A DNA stretch of 64,000 nt from Pithys albifrons albifrons (taxonomy: Eukaryota > Chordata > Aves > Passeriformes > Thamnophilidae): the NCBI RefSeq assembly GCF_047495875.1, contig NC_092460.1, positions 37,610,054 through 37,674,053 on the forward strand. The letters are read 5' to 3'. This document shows, piece after piece, positions 61,641 to 64,000 of the stretch; position 1 is the stretch's first letter, and the number at the start of each line of letters is the position of its first letter. The notes under the pieces are model-generated. The model ran no database searches. It was not told the DNA's origin and saw nothing but the letters and a program-made list of their open reading frames with translations. Position numbers and translations under genes: made by a program.

Positions 61641-61752
61641 TGGAAGTGGCACTGAGTGCCATGATCTAGTAAATGTACTGGAGTTGGACCAAGGGCTGGA
61701 CTTGATGATCTTGGAGGTCTTTTCCAACCCAATCGATTCCATGATTCTGTGA
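60862..61752 (+). mobile_element. Young CR1 LINE, 5'-truncated (copy D)
   Basis: It begins inside ORF2 at the codons for the RT catalytic box, reads to the CR1 3' end, and finishes CAATCGATTCCATGATTCTGTGA. It belongs to the same subfamily as copies A, B and C. Confidence 0.95.
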
Positions 61753-61978
61753 AAATTTTCCTGCTCCTCACTGCATATTGAAGTATTCAATACAGTGTTG
61801 AATATCTCCAATCACCTCTGAAATACCAGGCACAACTGCATTATTCTTCACTTTTAGTCTCTCCAGTGTGTAAATGCCAAGTGGAACTGTTGTGAGATTA
61901 CATAAGATGTCCAGGTTAACTGGTTCTTGCAGGAAGTCCTGCTGAATATACCAGGGTAGGTGATATATGTGTTGCATA
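61753..61978. other. Spacer with an unexplained 65-codon minus-strand frame
   Basis: Between CR1 copy D and the RTE-like element, the minus strand is open from about 61,975 down to a TGA near 61,765. It reads like natural protein (for example QEPVNLDILCNLTT, GIYTLERLKVKNN and IGDIQHCIEYFNMQ). I do not recognise it. It could be a relic of an exon or of another retroelement, or chance. Confidence 0.3.
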
Positions 61979-62145
61979 CTTGGACAGACTTCTCCAGGGA
62001 CACCCCCTTGTCGCGGGGGAGAAGCTTGCGTGCCCTCATGAGGTTGAGAGCTATGCTGGCGGTGGTTTGTGCCACCGGTAGGGTCTCCCATGCCAGACAG
62101 GTCTCACCTGAAGGGTCAGACAAAGTGTGTCCACAGGTAGGATGG

Positions 62146-62312
62146 GCTCGCTAGCCATCTGGCAGCCATCCTAGGAGAAGGACAACTCCAACCCCAAACC
62201 TGGGCAGATGGAGCTCGCTTAGCCCTGTAAGGCCATCCATCTAAGAGAAGGATACTCTAACCAAACCTACGTCCTGAGGTATTCGCTGTCACCGTCCAAG
62301 CTCGCTAGGCCG
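62146..62312 (+). repeat. Imperfect repeated units in the RTE-like leader
   Basis: The word GCTCGCT(T)AG(G/C)C recurs at 62,146, 62,213 and 62,300. The first two units share the order GCCATCC, AGAGAAGGA or GGAGAAGGA, ACTCCAACC or ACTCTAACC, and AAACCT. This looks like old tandem units of about 67 to 87 bp in the 5' untranslated leader. In some LINEs such monomers carry the promoter; that role is inferred. Confidence 0.6.
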
Positions 62313-62746
62313 TGGCAGATGAACCTTAGGAGTAAAGGGTGGGGCCAGTTCTGCTCACGCTGTGCCTCACCTAAAAAATCCATTGCGCAGGCTTGAAGGG
62401 TTCACCCACATTGCAAAGCCCTGTAGCGACAGGTGAGGGTCGAAAACGGCAGGTGATAGGAAGCAGCTGGAAGCCGCAGACCCAACCCTGCATGCAGGTG
62501 GTTCAGGATATGGGTCATTAGAGACTTGACCCCGGAGATGACAGTCTCTTGAGGCAGCATCCTGAATGACCAAGCAGCCTTTTCTAAGGAGAGCACTGCT
62601 TGCTCCACATGGAGAGGGGTCTGGAAAAGGTGGCCTAAACAAAGCTCATCTCCACACCCGGCTGGATAACCGCGGCCAAACGGCATCTCCCATGCAGTCA
62701 AACAAAAACAAAGAGATTTCAAAGGCATACACCTGCCTGCAAAGGT

Positions 62747-64000
62747 GTGCTCAAACTAACACTCGTATGTTGGAACATCAGAACCATGCTTGATACTGTG
62801 GATAGTGGACGCCCTGAGCGTCATTCTGCTCTAATTGCCCATGAACTGTCACGGCTCAACATTGACATTGCTGCTCTCGGTGAATTTTGTCTTCACGAGG
62901 AAGGCAGCCTTAAAGAACATGGTGCTGGCTACACACTTTACTGGTCAGGCAAACCCAAAACCGAAAGACACCTTTCAGGAGATGGCTTCATGATTAAAAA
63001 CTCCATTGCCTCCAAACTTGAAAATTTGCCAACAGGTCATTCTGATTGCGTTATGTCCTTACACCTCCCACTACACAATAAGCAACATGTTCTTCTTAGC
63101 GTGTATGCCCCAACTCTCCAAGCTGACCCAGCGGAAAAAGACACATTCTACACTGACCTGCACCGCCTCACCCAAAATGTTCCTGCAGATGGTAAGATCA
63201 TAATCCTTGGTGACTTCAACGCCTGAGTAGGTAAGAATTCTGAAGCCTGGAAAGGAGTCCTGGGCAAGCATGGCGTTGGAAACTGCAACGACAACGGATG
63301 CCTCCTGCTAGAGTTTTGTGCAGAACGGCAGCTCACCATCACCAACATCATCTTACAAGAGAAAGACAGCCTGAAGACAACCTGGATTCATCCTCGATCC
63401 AAACACTGGCACCTCATTGTTGCATCTTAGTGCAACAGAGAAATGTCTGTGATGTCTGTCATACCCAAGTGATGCCAAGTGCAGAATGTCAAACAGACCA
63501 TCGCCTTGTGCATTGCAAACTTAACCTCCACTTCAAGCCCAAACCTAAGAGAGGCGGCATTCCAAGGAGGAGGCTCCAAGTTAACAATCTTCAAACAGCT
63601 ACAGTGAGAGACAGCTTTCAGGTAAACCTTCAAACTAAACTTAAAGATAATCCCATAGATCCCTCTCCTGGAGCACTTTGGCAACATATTAAAAATTGCA
63701 TCCTGCAGTCCTCTGAAGAGTCCTTGGGGTTCTCCTCCAAGAAAAGCAAAGACTGGTTTGATGAAAACAATCAAGAGATTCAGGAATTGTTGAAGAAGAA
63801 GATAACTGCTCACCAAGCACACCTTGCTCAGCCATCTTGCCATGTAAGAAACGCTGCCTTTTATCTTGCATACAGTAGGCTCCAACAGAAACTTTGAGAC
63901 ATTCAGAACAAATGGTGGCTCGACCTAGCAGAAAAGACTCAACTATGCGCAGATTTGGGTGACCAAAGAGGATTCTATGAGGCCCTGAAAGCAGTGTACG
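62747..64000 (+). pseudogene. RTE-type endonuclease/reverse transcriptase ORF, degraded, partial
   Basis: The frame encodes the apurinic-type endonuclease that nicks target DNA, followed by the start of the RT region. Motifs in order are VCWNIRTML, RPERHSALIAHELSRLNIDI, AALGEFCLHEEGS, LLSVYAPTLQADPAEKD, KIIILGDFNA, WKGVLGKHGVGNCNDNG, SKHWHL, MPSAECQTDHRLVHCKLNL, KDWFDENNQEIQELL. The catalytic Asn, Glu, Asp-x-Asn and Asp-His motifs are mostly visible. Breaks: TGA at 63,224-63,226 and TGA at 63,895-63,897, both where CGA (Arg) is expected, and a one-base loss near 63,418-63,430 that moves the frame. I place no firm start: the open frame begins before the GTG at 62,747 without a clear ATG. It is a dead copy. 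Confidence 0.8.

Larger units (their letters stand above)
61979..64000 (+). mobile_element. RTE/CFDP2-like non-LTR retrotransposon, runs off the right edge
   Basis: From about 61,979 the base composition changes abruptly to GC- and CpG-rich. A leader of about 720 bases is followed by an endonuclease-reverse transcriptase frame of the kind often annotated in vertebrates as craniofacial development protein 2-like, which derives from RTE-clade LINEs. Only the N-terminal part lies in the window; the polymerase domain should continue beyond 64,000. The left border is the change in composition and is uncertain by tens of bases. Confidence 0.75.

Noticed and set aside
1..64000. Host genes, tRNA or rRNA genes, CRISPR arrays, bacterial-type operons
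   Set aside because: None could be supported; the window has vertebrate (avian) repeat content and no compact coding sequence.

Overview
The window looks like bird nuclear DNA. It is AT-rich and gene-poor, and its repeat content is typically avian: chicken-repeat-1 (CR1) LINE copies that end in the TTCTATGATTCTATGA-type tail, and many solitary LTRs of endogenous retroviruses. No protein-coding host gene, exon with convincing splice sites, tRNA, rRNA or CRISPR array could be supported. The species is not identified, and a non-avian reptile is a weaker alternative.

Layout. 1-15 kb is mostly unassigned sequence with two solo LTRs (347-954 and 5,649-6,375) and two very old MIR-like SINE relics. 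15-21 kb carries an old, internally deleted CR1 (15,222-15,826) and a long, young CR1 on the minus strand (19,195-20,745) with a nearly open reverse transcriptase frame. 21-35 kb has a solo LTR with perfect target duplication (26,042-26,601), a GC-rich block of two LTR-like pieces facing away from each other (28,262-29,118), and an LTR cluster (32,210-34,220) in which one LTR is inserted into older repeat sequence beside a ~130 bp tandem duplication. 37-48 kb holds a short CR1 (37,547-38,073), a young CR1 nested inside an old CR1 (43,120-44,225), a CR1 tail and a further LTR (47,197-47,671). 48-64 kb holds a near-perfect hairpin (51,892-51,928), a C-rich tract (52,794-52,845), LTRs at 54,718, 59,326 and 60,497, a fourth young CR1 (60,862-61,752), and at the right edge a non-LTR retrotransposon of RTE/craniofacial-development-protein-2-like type (about 61,979 to beyond 64,000) with a degraded endonuclease frame.

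How the parts relate. Nothing here forms an operon or pathway. The window is a record of transposon activity. At least four LTR groups can be separated. Group B has long and short forms and ends in a small palindrome. Four solo LTRs still have perfect 5-bp target duplications, as expected for ERVL-like elements after LTR-LTR recombination. The four young CR1 copies all carry the same in-frame TAG in the reverse transcriptase ORF, so the stop was probably already present in the source element that spread. No undescribed functional system was found. The best leads are the shared CR1 stop, the RTE copy and its repeated 5' leader, the group B terminal palindrome and the back-to-back LTR-like block.
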